From the NCBI GenBank assembly GCA_045805805.1, contig JBJMKO010000111.1, positions 51,858-115,857 on the forward strand: a stretch of 64,000 nucleotides of DNA. The letters run 5' to 3'. The notes below the pieces were generated by a model that saw nothing but the letters and a program-made list of their open reading frames with translations, made no database searches and had not been told where the DNA came from. Both the position numbers and the translations under genes were made by a program. Shown here piece after piece: positions 40,554 through 50,629 of this stretch (positions within the stretch are counted from its first letter, which is position 1; every line of letters starts with the position of its first letter). The DNA comes from VRUE01 sp045805805 (lineage in GTDB: Bacteria > Actinomycetota > Thermoleophilia > Solirubrobacterales > 70-9).

Positions 40554-41432
40554 TTAGATCGTCTCTCCTCCCTCGGCTACGGCGGCGGCCACGGCGGCAG
40601 CGGGACGACCGACCTCGAGGTGTTCGACGGTCTTGCCGCTGGAATCGCGTACCCGCCCGATCAGGTCGCCCTCGAGCCAGCGAGAGGTCTCCCCGGCGAA
40701 GGTGGAGATCAAAACCTCGTCGATCTTGTAGTGCTCGATTGCGTTGCGCACCGCGTGAAAAGGATCGGGGCTCATCGGCTGGCCGGTCGCATCGATGTCG
40801 GCCCGGTAGAGCTCGGCCAGGGTGGAGGCGAGGTCGCGCACGATCTCGGCCTCCGAGACGTCCTCGGATCGAGGGCAGATGATCGTGTAACGGTGCGGGT
40901 GCCCGGCGGCTCGCTCCTTCAACCGGCTGACCAGATCCGGTGCGGCCACCGTCTGGCTCGCCACCACCAGCGTGTGGCTCTTCTCCCAGCTGATCGAGTC
41001 GTCGGCGATCCGCACCGGGATGTGGGTGACGGCGATGTCGGGCTCGAAGCGATCCCCTGCCCAGGCGACAAGATCCTTGCGGGTGAATCCAAAGCGGGTC
41101 CCGAAAGCGCAGGAGAGCAGCACCTCGCCCGGTTCGTGGGCGCGCACGGCGTCGTCGAGCGCCAGCGAGGGCTCGGGATCCATCACCTCGCCGACCGATT
41201 CGATCCCGTACTCGAAGAGGATCGACATGGTCACCTCAACCCGGGCGCGGGCTGCGTCGCAGAGTTCTCCGGAGTCAATCAGCTGGCCGACGGCGGGCTG
41301 GTTCTGCGGCGCCGCGACGGCGACGAAAGGCACTTCCTCGGCCCGCTCGCTCACGGCTTTCAGCAGCTTGCGCCCGCCCGCCACCTCGTTGAGGAAGACG
41401 AGCAGGGGACGCGCCTCGGAGGTCTCGGTCAT
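40554..41432 (-). CDS. UspA-like protein with two related domains, in cox operon
   Basis: 292 residues, soluble, two similar alpha/beta domains. Domain 1 (from RPLLVFLNEVAGGRKLLKAV to about residue 140) has EPSLALDDAVRAHEPGEVLLS; domain 2 (from TLVVASQTVAAPDLVSRL) has YTIICPRSEDVSEAEIVRDL, DPFHAVRNAIEHYKIDEVLISTFAGETSRWLEGDLIGRVR. The last motif matches STHPPERSRWLE in the 39-kb protein. The ATG at 41432 overlaps the coxA stop (ATGA), so it is translationally coupled with the oxidase. A sensing or assembly role is plausible but inferred. Confidence 0.7.
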   Translation of the reverse strand: MTETSEARPLLVFLNEVAGGRKLLKAVSERAEEVPFVAVAAPQNQPAVGQLIDSGELCDAARARVEVTMSILFEYGIESVGEVMDPEPSLALDDAVRAHEPGEVLLSCAFGTRFGFTRKDLVAWAGDRFEPDIAVTHIPVRIADDSISWEKSHTLVVASQTVAAPDLVSRLKERAAGHPHRYTIICPRSEDVSEAEIVRDLASTLAELYRADIDATGQPMSPDPFHAVRNAIEHYKIDEVLISTFAGETSRWLEGDLIGRVRDSSGKTVEHLEVGRPAAAVAAAVAEGGETI

Positions 41433-43336
41433 GTGGAGCCCACCACTGTCGGCTCCGGCTCTGCCGGCGCCTCGACTCTTTCGCCCGCCATGATCGCGTG
41501 GCGCGCCCCGGGGACGCCGAACTCGTAGGGCCCGCCGACCACGCGCGGGATCTCGTCGAAGTTGAAGATCGGCGGCGGCGAGGAGACCTGCCACTCGATC
41601 GTCTTCGCTCGCCACGGGTTGGCCTCGGCGCGCGGACCGAAGCGCCAGCTGACGATCATGTTGTAGAGGAAGACGAGCTGGACCGCACCGAGGATGAAGG
41701 CACCACAGCTGATCAAGAGGTTCCACTCGCCGAACTGGGTCGCGTAGTCGGCGACGCGGCGGGGCATCCCGTCCATCCCGACCCAGTGCATGGGGATGAA
41801 GGTGACCCAGGTGCCGAGCAGGGTGCCCCAGAAGTGGACGCGGCCAAGCTTCTCGTCATACATCCGCCCGGTGATCTTCGGAAACCAGTGGTAGATCCCG
41901 GCGAAGATCGTGAAGACGGAGCCGCCGAAGAGGACGAAGTGGATGTGGGCGACGATGAAGTAGGTGTCGGAGACGTGGATGTCGATCGGCACCATGCCCA
42001 GCATGACGCCGCTGATGCCGCCGATCGTGAAGGTGACGATGAAGGCGAGCGCGAACAGCATCGCCGTCGAGTAAGTGTGGATCTTGCCGAAATAGAGCGT
42101 CCCCAGCCAAGAGAAGATCTTGATCCCGGTCGGCACCGCGATCAGCAGCGTGGTGAACATCATCGGCACCCGCAGCCAGCTGAACATGCCGGCGACGAAC
42201 ATGTGGTGGGCCCAGACCGTGTAGCTGAGCACGACGATCCCGATCAGCGCCAGGGCCATCAGTCGGTAGCCGAAAATCGGCTTGCGGGCGTGGGTCGAGA
42301 TGACCTCGGAGATGATCCCGAAGCCGGGCAGCATCATGATGTAGACGGCTGGGTGCGAATAGAACCAGAAGATGTGCTGGTAGCTGACGACGTCACCCCC
42401 GCCGGCGAACTGGAAGAAGTTGGTGTGCAGAGCCCTGTCGAAGAGGACCATGAACTGGGCGCCGGCGATGAACGGCGTGGCGGCGACGACCAGGAGTGAG
42501 GTCGAGAGGTTGGCCCAGACCAGCAGCGGCATCCGCCAGAAGGTCATGCCCGGCGCCCGCATGGAGACGATCGTGACGAGGAAGTTGAGCGCGGTCGCGA
42601 TCGAGGAGGCACCGGCGAACTGCACCCCGAGGTTGAAGAACGACTGGCCCAGAGGGGCTCCGGTCGAGAGCGGCGCGTAACCGGTCCAGCCGGCGTCAAA
42701 GGCGCCACCGGGAGCGAGGAAGCTGCCGATGAAGAGCACCCCCGCGATCGGCAGCATCCAGAAGCTGAGCGCGTTGAGGCGCGGGAAGGCCATGTCCGGG
42801 GCGCCGATCATCAACGGCAGCACGTAATTGGCGATCCCGGCGAAGACCGGGATCACGAAGACGAAGATCATCAGCACCGCGTGGGTGGAGAAGAGGCTGT
42901 TGTAGGTCGCGGCGTCGACGATCTGGGTGCCGGGCTGGGCCAGCTCAGCGCGGATCAGCATCGCCATCAGGCCGCCCACGAAGAAGAAGAAGAAGGTGGT
43001 GCAGATGTACTGGATGCCGATCACCTTGTGATCGGTGTTGAAGCGGAAGTAGTCCTTCCAGCTCTTGGCACCGTGCTGGGAATGATCCTCGGGGATCGTC
43101 GGCATCCCCGCTGCCCAGCGCAGCCAGTAGTCGAAGCAGCCGAAACCGGCGAGGAAGCCGAGTGGCCCGGTGACCAACGGCACGACGACCTGCGGGTAAC
43201 CGGTCTGTTCGGTCTGGTAGGCGGGCAGGCCGGAGGCCTTGCGCAGGGCAACTACGAGCGCGAAGCCAAAGGCGGCGCCGAGCAGCGCTCCGAGCGCGCC
43301 GCGAATCCACCCCGGTTGCTTGATCGCAGCCACCAT
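41429..43336 (-). CDS. coxA: Cytochrome c oxidase subunit I
   Basis: 635 residues, complete catalytic subunit. FSTHAVLMIFVFVIPVFAG holds the low-spin haem His, YSHPAVYIMMLPGFGIISE the first CuB His and the crosslinked Tyr, VWAHHMFVAGM the two other CuB His, and DTYFIVAHIHFVLFGG the haem a3 and second haem a His. It begins with an N-terminal extension of about 100 residues with two hydrophobic segments before the core (TDHKVIGIQYI), as in some actinobacterial CoxA. The terminal reaction is O2 reduction to water with proton pumping. Stop overlaps the usp start. Confidence 0.97.
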   Translation of the reverse strand: MVAAIKQPGWIRGALGALLGAAFGFALVVALRKASGLPAYQTEQTGYPQVVVPLVTGPLGFLAGFGCFDYWLRWAAGMPTIPEDHSQHGAKSWKDYFRFNTDHKVIGIQYICTTFFFFFVGGLMAMLIRAELAQPGTQIVDAATYNSLFSTHAVLMIFVFVIPVFAGIANYVLPLMIGAPDMAFPRLNALSFWMLPIAGVLFIGSFLAPGGAFDAGWTGYAPLSTGAPLGQSFFNLGVQFAGASSIATALNFLVTIVSMRAPGMTFWRMPLLVWANLSTSLLVVAATPFIAGAQFMVLFDRALHTNFFQFAGGGDVVSYQHIFWFYSHPAVYIMMLPGFGIISEVISTHARKPIFGYRLMALALIGIVVLSYTVWAHHMFVAGMFSWLRVPMMFTTLLIAVPTGIKIFSWLGTLYFGKIHTYSTAMLFALAFIVTFTIGGISGVMLGMVPIDIHVSDTYFIVAHIHFVLFGGSVFTIFAGIYHWFPKITGRMYDEKLGRVHFWGTLLGTWVTFIPMHWVGMDGMPRRVADYATQFGEWNLLISCGAFILGAVQLVFLYNMIVSWRFGPRAEANPWRAKTIEWQVSSPPPIFNFDEIPRVVGGPYEFGVPGARHAIMAGERVEAPAEPEPTVVGST

Positions 43337-43349
43337 CAGGAGTCCCCCA

Positions 43350-44141
43350 TTATGCCCCGCCGGCGCCGACGGGCGCCGGGTTGGCTTCGGTGTCTTGGGC
43401 GATCGACGCCTTCAGTTCCTGCGGAACCTGTTCCGGCAGGGCCTCGACCCATTTGCCGAAGTCGCGTGGAGTTTCGACCACGACCTTGGCCCGCATCGAG
43501 GCATGACCGAAGCCGCAGAGCTCGGTGCAGATCAGCTGGTAGGCGCCGAGCCTGTCCGGCGTGACGATCGCCGTCGTCGTGATGCCGGGCACGTTGTCCT
43601 TCTTGATCCGCCACTCGGGGACCCAGAAGGAGTGGATCACGTCCTGGGCGTGCATCTTGAAGTGAATCTGGCGGTTGACCGGCACGTGCAACTCGCCCTG
43701 GGACCAGGCGCCGCCGTTGCTCGGATAGCCGAAGCTCCAGGCGTACTGCTGGGAGAAGACGTCGATCGTGAGCGAGTCGGAGACAGGGCTTTCGATGTCG
43801 CTGAGGACCGACCAGCTGTAGCCGGCGCCGAAGAGGACGATGATCGTCGGGATCACGGTCCAGGCGACCTCGAGCCGGGTGTTGCCGTGGATCGGCTCGC
43901 CGTCGGACTCGTCCCCCGGCTTGGCCCTGAACTTCCACAGCGCGTAGAACAGCATCACCATCACCAGCGAGAAGACGAAGGACGAGAGGACGATCATCAC
44001 GTTGAGCAGATCGTCGATCTTCGGCGCCGCGGTCGAGGCCTGCTGGCCGTCCCAGTTGATCGAGACCATCACGGCCGAGATCGCCACCGTGAGCGCAAGC
44101 GTGGCGGCGAGCATCTTCGCTATCGGGAGGCGGCCCATCAT
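43350..44141 (-). CDS. coxB: Cytochrome c oxidase subunit II
   Basis: 263 residues: N-terminal signal/helix region (LAATLALTVAISAVMVS), second membrane helix (IVLSSFVFSLVMVMLFYAL), W-x-P-T-I-I-V near residue 95, then the cupredoxin domain with an intact CuA site, DVIHSFWVPEW and CTELCGFGHASMRA. It accepts electrons from cytochrome c. First gene of the coxB-coxA-usp-coxC operon; the upstream intergenic space to the glycosyltransferase is only 15 bp. Confidence 0.95.
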   Translation of the reverse strand: MMGRLPIAKMLAATLALTVAISAVMVSINWDGQQASTAAPKIDDLLNVMIVLSSFVFSLVMVMLFYALWKFRAKPGDESDGEPIHGNTRLEVAWTVIPTIIVLFGAGYSWSVLSDIESPVSDSLTIDVFSQQYAWSFGYPSNGGAWSQGELHVPVNRQIHFKMHAQDVIHSFWVPEWRIKKDNVPGITTTAIVTPDRLGAYQLICTELCGFGHASMRAKVVVETPRDFGKWVEALPEQVPQELKASIAQDTEANPAPVGAGGA

Positions 44142-44156
44142 CGGCGGAGGCGCATT

Positions 44157-45590
44157 CTATGCATCCGGCAGACGGTCAAGCTCGCCCCGCGAAGCGGTGA
44201 TCGCACCGCGGGCGACGCCCTCCCAGCTCCAAAGCCGCCGAGCGGTCTCGACCAAGCTTTTCTGAGCGGCGCCGCGCTCCGAATCGGACAAGCGCAACCA
44301 CCCGTTGAGCCGCTCCGCGATCGCTTCGACCGCGCCCGTCTCGACAGGAAAGGACGTCAGCCGACCGATCTCGGGCGGCAGCGCCGCCATCAGCTGCTTC
44401 GACACCTCCAGCATCCCCGAATGGCCCGCTGAAACCGGCAGCACCCCACAGGCAGCCGCCTCCGCGGCGACCATCCCGAACGCCTCCGGAAAGGTGCTCG
44501 GCATCACCAGAGCTTCCGCATCCGGCAGAAGCTCCGCAACCTCATCGTGCTCCAGCCGCCCGATGAACTCGACCGATCCGGCGGCAGCCACGGCAGCCTC
44601 TCCATATCCGGCCGGCAGCCCCGCCAGGAACGCGGACAGGATCGGCAGCGGCTTCTCTTCCCCGCCCTCGATCCCCCAACCCGCCAGCGCAACCTCTCTC
44701 GCGTCATTGACGTCTCCCCGCTCCAGCGCCGCCCACAGCCGCCGCAGTCCCTCCTCGTACTCCCCGAACCCCGCGACTTCAAGGATCGCGTCCGGATGCT
44801 CGGCCTTGACCAACGGCCACGCAGCCAGCAGAAGGTCGACTCCCTTGGAGACGATCAGCTTGCCGACGAAGACGACGCGCCGAGGGGAGCGGGCGGGGGT
44901 TCCGCTTAACTTTTTCGAGCTGCGGTCGTCGGCTGTCGCTCGATGGTCGGCTCGCGAAAAAGTACAAGACGCTCCACCCCCGCCCGCTCCCCTCGGTCCG
45001 AACCTCTCGGTGTCAACGCCCGGTGGCCCAAGCCGCGTCTTCCCGCGAAGGCCGGAGACGTCGGGAAGCGCCGCCCAGAGCGACTCCGCCGTATGGCGGG
45101 AGCCGACAAGGACCCCCCGGGCTGCTTCCATGCCTTCGCGGGCATATGGCAGGAACCGCGGATTCGGCTTGACCGTGTACTCGAGGGCGGAGCCGTGGAT
45201 CTTGGCCGCGAAGGGAGCGATGTCGGCCCGAGCGAGGATCGCCGGGCCCATGACAAGGTGGTTGGCGAGAGCGGCGTCTATGCCGCCTACTTGCGAGGCA
45301 ACATCTCGAACAGCGGCGACGTTCGCCTCGATGTAGCGGTCGAGCTCGGCATCCGTCAGCTCGGGGAAAGCCTTTACCTCGAAGCCCTCATACGGATCCT
45401 TGACGTAGACGGGGAGCAGGCCGTGGATGTCCGGGTTGTGGATTTGGACGCCCTCGATCTTGGTCTCGCGGTCTTGGCAGAGGAGATGGACCTCGTGGCC
45501 GAGCTTGGCCAGCGCCCGCGAAAGGTTGGCGTTGTAGATGTTGCTGCCGGTGCCGCGCAGCATGTAGCCATGGAAGATCAAGAAACGCAT
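44157..45590 (-). CDS. Glycosyltransferase family 4 protein with palindrome-derived insert
   Basis: 477 residues, GT-B fold. The N-terminal domain starts MRFLIFHGYMLRGTGSNIYN (G-x-G near the start); the C-terminal domain starts RRVVFVGKLIVSKGVDLLL, then VEFIGRLEHDEVAELLPDAEALVMPSTFPEAFGMVAAEAAACG, the E-x7-E motif of GT4. Between the domains, residues about 199-237 (RGAGGGGASCTFSRADHRAT..., ending SGTPARS) are encoded by palindrome C1. Without them, PGVDTERFGPR would join SPRRVVFVGKL, the normal family linker. The frame remains open, so the protein may still work. Adjacent to the cox operon on the same strand. Confidence 0.88.
   Translation of the reverse strand: MRFLIFHGYMLRGTGSNIYNANLSRALAKLGHEVHLLCQDRETKIEGVQIHNPDIHGLLPVYVKDPYEGFEVKAFPELTDAELDRYIEANVAAVRDVASQVGGIDAALANHLVMGPAILARADIAPFAAKIHGSALEYTVKPNPRFLPYAREGMEAARGVLVGSRHTAESLWAALPDVSGLRGKTRLGPPGVDTERFGPRGAGGGGASCTFSRADHRATADDRSSKKLSGTPARSPRRVVFVGKLIVSKGVDLLLAAWPLVKAEHPDAILEVAGFGEYEEGLRRLWAALERGDVNDAREVALAGWGIEGGEEKPLPILSAFLAGLPAGYGEAAVAAAGSVEFIGRLEHDEVAELLPDAEALVMPSTFPEAFGMVAAEAAACGVLPVSAGHSGMLEVSKQLMAALPPEIGRLTSFPVETGAVEAIAERLNGWLRLSDSERGAAQKSLVETARRLWSWEGVARGAITASRGELDRLPDA
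44881..44995. repeat. Dispersed palindrome family C, copy C1 (inside glycosyltransferase gene)
   Basis: Perfect 20-bp arms: left 44881-44900 (CGAGGGGAGCGGGCGGGGGT) and right 44976-44995. Inner core has TTAACTTTTTCGAGC on one side and GCTCGCGAAAAAGTACAAGA on the other. The same core, in the opposite orientation, is found in C2 with quite different arms. Inserted in frame in a coding sequence. Confidence 0.95.
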
Positions 45591-45622
45591 CGGGACCGCG
45601 CAAGCTATTAGTCTTCGCCGTC

Positions 45623-45886
45623 GTGAACCCGAAGCAGCTCTACAGGATGCGCGCGCCGGCCTCGGGCCGCGAGGCGCTGGCCCACGCCGAGCCGGGCCAG
45701 GTCTACCTCGATCGCGAGACCGGCGAGGAGATGGAGCCGGTGGCGATGGTCCTGCCGCCGGCCCCCTCCGCTTCAGCCCTCCCCCGCACCCCGGCCAACC
45801 TGCGAGCCTGCCGACGCTGCGACCAGCTGATCGGCCTCGACGTCAGCGACTGTCCTTACTGCGGCCTTAGGCAAGAAGCTCTCTGA
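45623..45886 (+). CDS. Small zinc-ribbon protein
   Basis: 87 residues. The C-terminal third has two C-x-x-C pairs, CRRCDQLIGLDVSDCPYCGLRQ, a zinc ribbon; the N-terminal part holds EPGQVYLDRETGEEM and a Pro-rich linker. No catalytic domain; perhaps a protein-protein or nucleic-acid adaptor. GTG start at 45623. Divergent from the glycosyltransferase, with 32 bp between start codons. Confidence 0.7.
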   Translation: MNPKQLYRMRAPASGREALAHAEPGQVYLDRETGEEMEPVAMVLPPAPSASALPRTPANLRACRRCDQLIGLDVSDCPYCGLRQEAL

Positions 45887-45898
45887 GTCACGCTTGAT

Positions 45899-46111
45899 TC
45901 AGGGCATTTGCCGGCGTGCGCGATGCCGGCCCTTCCGGCGTCGATAGCGGGTCCATTCCTGCCAGGCCAAGACCGCGATTAGGCCGAACATAACCAAGTT
46001 GCTGACCACCGTTTCCGCTTCGAGTATCCGAAGCAGCAACAATCCTCCCACGACCAATCCAACGCCCTGGTAGATGTTGAATCCGACAATACGTTTCATA
46101 GCGAAGAGCAT
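45899..46111 (-). CDS. Small two-helix membrane protein
   Basis: 70 residues with two hydrophobic segments (FNIYQGVGLVVGGLLLLRIL and VVSNLVMFGLIAVLAW) and a basic tail (RYRRRKGRHRARRQ). No recognised family. Its start overlaps the end of the upstream small membrane gene (46096-46392) by 16 bp, suggesting coupling. An ATG four codons in is an alternative start. Confidence 0.6.
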   Translation of the reverse strand: MLFAMKRIVGFNIYQGVGLVVGGLLLLRILEAETVVSNLVMFGLIAVLAWQEWTRYRRRKGRHRARRQMP

Positions 46112-46392
46112 ACTTGCGCGATCAGCGAGACCAAGTAGAAGACCAGTCCAATCGCGATACCGGCCAGGCCGCTATTCCGAATCGCGCGGTTGCGCCGTGC
46201 CTCGGGTGAAGTCGCGAAGAGGACGCTAGCCAGAAATCCGAGTATCCCCCCGAGGGTGATCGGCAGAGTTACGCCGATTTCATCCGGCCAGGGATCTTCC
46301 ACATGCGGGAAGACCGAGCCAGCGAGCAGCACGAGCCAAATCGAGAGCACACCCCGGACGCTGACCGAGGTCGACGCACGCGTGGCGCGCAC
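46096..46392 (-). CDS. Small membrane protein
   Basis: 98 residues with three hydrophobic segments (VRGVLSIWLVLLAGSVFPHV, VTLPITLGGILGFLASVLF, NSGLAGIAIGLVFYLVSLIA) and charged loops (EDPWPDE, SPEARRNRAIR). Base composition is less GC-rich than neighbours, so it may be a recent acquisition. ATG at 46392; paired with the downstream 70-residue membrane protein. Confidence 0.6.
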   Translation of the reverse strand: MRATRASTSVSVRGVLSIWLVLLAGSVFPHVEDPWPDEIGVTLPITLGGILGFLASVLFATSPEARRNRAIRNSGLAGIAIGLVFYLVSLIAQVCSSL

Positions 46393-46407
46393 GATGTCAA
46401 GACTTCG

Positions 46408-47172
46408 TCAGGGCTTCTTGACCAGAGTCGCCGTGTAGAGCAGGCGGGCGTTGGAGTAGTAGCAGCCGTAGGTCTTTGTCTTGCCGACGCCCTGCTGGGG
46501 GTGGCCGCCCTGAATGTCTTCCTTGGAGGCGCAGTGGCCGGAGAGGCGGCTGCCCCGCCAGGTTTCTTCGGAGCTGACGTTGAAGGCGAACATCGGCGCC
46601 CAGGTGGGAACGGTGAGGGCGACGACCTGGCCGCGCAGGACGCTCAGCGGGTGCTCGAGGGCAAAGATCGGGGTGCTGCCGAAGTAGGGGTTGAGCACCT
46701 CGAGTGGGCTCTGGCGGACCAGCGTGTATTTCGGCGGGTTGGAGCCTTCGACCGGGCGCAGGACGCCGATCCGGGCCTGCGAGGGCTTGCCGAGGAATTC
46801 GTCGAAGAAGCCGACCTCGTCAGTGGTCGTTTTCCCATCGTTGCGAGAAGGCTTGGCCAGGGTGATCGACCAAGCGACGATCTTGCCGTCGAAGGGCGCC
46901 TCATAAGGCCGGCTGACGCCACCTGCGATCGCCTGGAAGCCGGTGACGTGTCCCTCCACCCGGCAGGGGATGACCTCGACGTTGTTGACGATCTTGCCCG
47001 GGCAGGACGCGGGCGGCGTCGATGCGGTCTTGCCGAGGACGACGACGCGCAGGGGCGCCGAGTCGGCGGAACCGGGCCAGGCGGCCACGACGAGGGCCGC
47101 GAAGAGGCAGGCGAGCGCGAGCGCTACCGCGCCCCGCGATCCCCCGGCTCGTCTTTCGGCTGCTTCTAGCAC
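46408..47172 (-). CDS. Secreted hypothetical protein
   Basis: About 254 residues from a GTG at 47172. A signal peptide (RGAVALALACLFAALVVAAW) precedes a mature domain with VVVLGKTASTPPASCPGKIVNNVEVIPCRVEGHVTGFQ, WSITLAKP, VLRPVEGSNPPKYTLVRQSPLEV and a Cys-containing end (GHCASKED ... KTYGCYYSNARLLYTATLV), a beta-rich extracellular type common in Solirubrobacterales; function unknown. The frame is open far upstream but that part is antisense to the amidase gene and not coding here. Confidence 0.7.
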   Translation of the reverse strand: MLEAAERRAGGSRGAVALALACLFAALVVAAWPGSADSAPLRVVVLGKTASTPPASCPGKIVNNVEVIPCRVEGHVTGFQAIAGGVSRPYEAPFDGKIVAWSITLAKPSRNDGKTTTDEVGFFDEFLGKPSQARIGVLRPVEGSNPPKYTLVRQSPLEVLNPYFGSTPIFALEHPLSVLRGQVVALTVPTWAPMFAFNVSSEETWRGSRLSGHCASKEDIQGGHPQQGVGKTKTYGCYYSNARLLYTATLVKKP

Positions 47173-47305
47173 GATCTCAAGCTGCAAACCCGGCCTTTCG
47201 CCAGGGTTGCGGCCCCGATTCTGCCTTCCGACCCGGAGGAATGCGGCGCTCGGCGCCGCCTTGCACGATCCCGGCCACGCGCCCACTGTAGGGTTGCCCC
47301 CCGGA

Positions 47306-47509
47306 ATGGAGGCCACCGACCGCGCAGAGGATTTCGTCCCCGCAGGCCTCGCTTCGCTCGGGATCGAGGCCGACGAGATCGAGCTCGCCGTCGCCGTCGC
47401 GGCCCACCAGATGTTCTGGCCGGCGATCCTCGACCTGATCTCGCTCGACCTCGGAGAGCTCGAGCCCGAGCGCGATCCCGACCTCTCCCGGGCGCCGGAG
47501 CCGACATGA
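47306..47509 (+). CDS. Small amidase-partner protein (AtzG/GatC-like)
   Basis: 67 residues, helical: EDFVPAGLASLGIEADEIEL, AVAAHQMFWPAILDLISLDL and the ending DPDLSRAPEP. Length, helix layout, the terminal S-R-A-P-E-P and the 4-bp overlap with a downstream amidase recall AtzG-type partners of AtzE amidases, or GatC-like chaperones. The match is structural inference. It may stabilise the amidase. Confidence 0.6.
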   Translation: MEATDRAEDFVPAGLASLGIEADEIELAVAVAAHQMFWPAILDLISLDLGELEPERDPDLSRAPEPT

Positions 47510-48875
47510 GCGCCCTCGACCTGAGCCTGCGCGCCCAAGCCGCGGCGATCGCCGCCGGAGAGGTCGACCCGGCCGAGCTGCTCGAGGCGACCCTGGCACG
47601 GATCGAGGAGCGCAATCCGGCGATCAACGCCGTCGTCGAGACCTTCCCGGAGCACTCGCGGGAGATGCTCGCCAACGCCCCCAAAGGACCGCTGTACGGC
47701 ATTCCAGTGGTGATCAAGGACGAGTGGCCGCTGCCCTGGCGGGCGCAGCGCTTCGGCGCGGCGGAACTGCTCGCGCCGACCGCCCCGGGCGAGTCCGGCC
47801 CCTACCTGGCGATGCGCAACGCCGGGGCCGTCGTCGTCGGGGTCGGCAACATGCACGAGCTGGGCGCCGGCAGCACCGGCAACGTCTCCGTCTACGGCGC
47901 CGCACGCAACCCCTGGGACACCGAGCGCTGCCCGGGCGGCTCCTCCAGCGGCCCCGCCGCGGCGGTCGCCGCCCGGCTGGTCCCCGCCGCGGTCGGCGCC
48001 GACGGGCTCGGCTCGGTCCGCTTCCCCGCGGCCTACTGCGGGCTGACCGGACTGAAGCCGACCTTCGGCCGCTCGGCGATGGCCGGGCACCACATGGCGG
48101 CGGTGACGACCCTGATCGTCTCCGGCCCGCTCTGCGCCGACGCCGCCGACTGCCGCCTGCTCGGCTCGGCCCTGTTCGGCGAGGACCTGCGGGCGGGCGA
48201 TGTCGCCGGGCTGCGGATCGGGGTTGTCCGCGATGCCGTTTCCGAAGACGTCACGCCGGAGGTCGGCGAGGTCTGTGAGGCGGCGATCGAGGCGCTGCGC
48301 ACCGAGACCGGCGGCGAGGTCCGCGAGATCGAGCTGGCGGACCTCGAGGCGGCGACCCTGGCGGCGATCCTCACGATCAACGGCGAGAGCCTCTCCGGTG
48401 TGACCCCCCGGCGCCTCAACGAACTCCATCCCGAGATCAGCCCGATCAACCGCGGCTTCGCCAAGTACCGGATGCTGTTGCCCGCCGCGGCGATGGTGCA
48501 GGCGGAGCGCCTTCGCACCCTGATGCGACGCCGCTTGGCGGCGCTGTTCGAGGACGTCGACGTAATCGCTTGGCCGACGATCCCGGCAACCGCGCCGCCG
48601 CTGGAGTCGCCGATGGTCGAGCTGCCCTCGGGGACGCACACGGCCGACCAGGCAAACGTGCGCGGCGCCGCCCTCGCCAACCTGACCGGGATCCCGGCGA
48701 TCAGCGTCCCGGTCGGGCTCGGCTCCGGCGAGCTGCCGATCGCCCTGCAGTTGCAGGCGGCCTGGGGTCGAGACGAGCTGCTGCTCGACGCCGCCGAGGC
48801 GCTCGAGCGGATCAACGACCGGCGCTGGGTCGAGGCGCTACCGCCGCCGGCACAGGCAGAGCCGACGGAGGTCTG

Positions 48876-48876
<1 letters not shown>
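47506..48876 (+). CDS. Amidase signature family enzyme
   Basis: 456 residues. The Ser-cisSer-Lys triad is visible: Lys in GIPVVIKDEWPL (about residue 70), the cis-Ser and nucleophile region in CPGGSSSGPAAAVAA and GADGLGSVRFPAAYCGLTGLKPT. It hydrolyses an amide; without GatB this is not the tRNA amidotransferase but an AtzE/GatA-like hydrolase. The upstream small partner overlaps by 4 bp, and its stop overlaps the ABC ATPase start by 1 bp, so all are in one transcript. Confidence 0.9.
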
Positions 48877-49843
<967 letters not shown>

Positions 49844-49847
<4 letters not shown>

Positions 49848-50629
49848 GCGAGCTCGCAACCAACCTGAGGGTCGTCAGGGCGCTGGGGATGCGCTCGATC
49901 CGCCAGACCTTCCGCCGGCCCCAGCTGATGGCGCCGATCGTCGTCTTCCCAACCCTGCTGCTGGCGATCCAGACCGGCGGCGCCGGCGGCGCGGTCGACC
50001 TGCCCGGCTTCCCGCCGGTGCACAGCTTCCTCCAGTTCATGCTGGCCGGGGCGATGATGCAGTCGCTGATGCTGGCCGGCAACAGCGGCGGCATCGCCCT
50101 CGCGGTGGACATCGAGATGGGCTTCACCGACCGCCTCTTCTCGGCCCCGATCCCCCGCTACACGATCGTGCTCGGGCGGCTGGCCGGAACGGCGGCGCTG
50201 GGGCTGTTCGCCTCGCTCTGGTTCCTCGCGATCGGGCTGATCTTCGGCGCCCAGATCGAAGCCGGCGTCCCCGGCGCGCTGATCGCGATCGCGCTGGTCA
50301 CCGCCACGGCGATGGCGGTCGGCGGCATCGGCGCCGCGATCGCGCTGCGCACCGGCAGCGCCAGCGTTGTCCAGGGTCTCTTCCCGCTGGTCCTCGTCGT
50401 CCTCTTCCTCTCCTCCGCCTTCTTCCCCGTCGAACTGATGATTCAGCCGGCCAAGGCGATCGCCGAATACAACCCGCTCAGCTTCGTCGTCGAAGGCGTC
50501 CGCGGCCCGATCATCTCGGGGATCGACGCCTCGGAACTGGGCGAGGCGGTGCTGGCGATCGCCGGGATCGTCGTGCTCGGCTTGGTGCTCAGCGCCCGCG
50601 CCCTGCGACACCGCCTCAGGGTCGGCTGA
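49844..50629 (+). CDS. ABC-2 type permease
   Basis: 261 residues with six hydrophobic segments. MRSIRQTFRRPQLMAPIVVFPTLLLAI, FTDRLFSAPIPRYTIVLGRL, FFPVELMIQPAKAIAEYNPLSFVVEGVRG are the DrrB-type permease blocks. The ATG overlaps the ATPase stop by 4 bp. With the second permease it would form the heterodimeric membrane part. Confidence 0.9.

Noticed and set aside
41429..43336. Possibility that the metal-ligand loss in the 33-kb pair is a sequencing artefact
   Set aside because: The changes are clean codon replacements in four separate helices without frameshift, and the other CoxA/CoxB in the window are normal.
46408..48639. A 743-codon minus-strand frame running across the amidase gene
   Set aside because: Only the last ~250 codons look like protein (signal peptide plus extracellular domain); the rest is antisense to the amidase.
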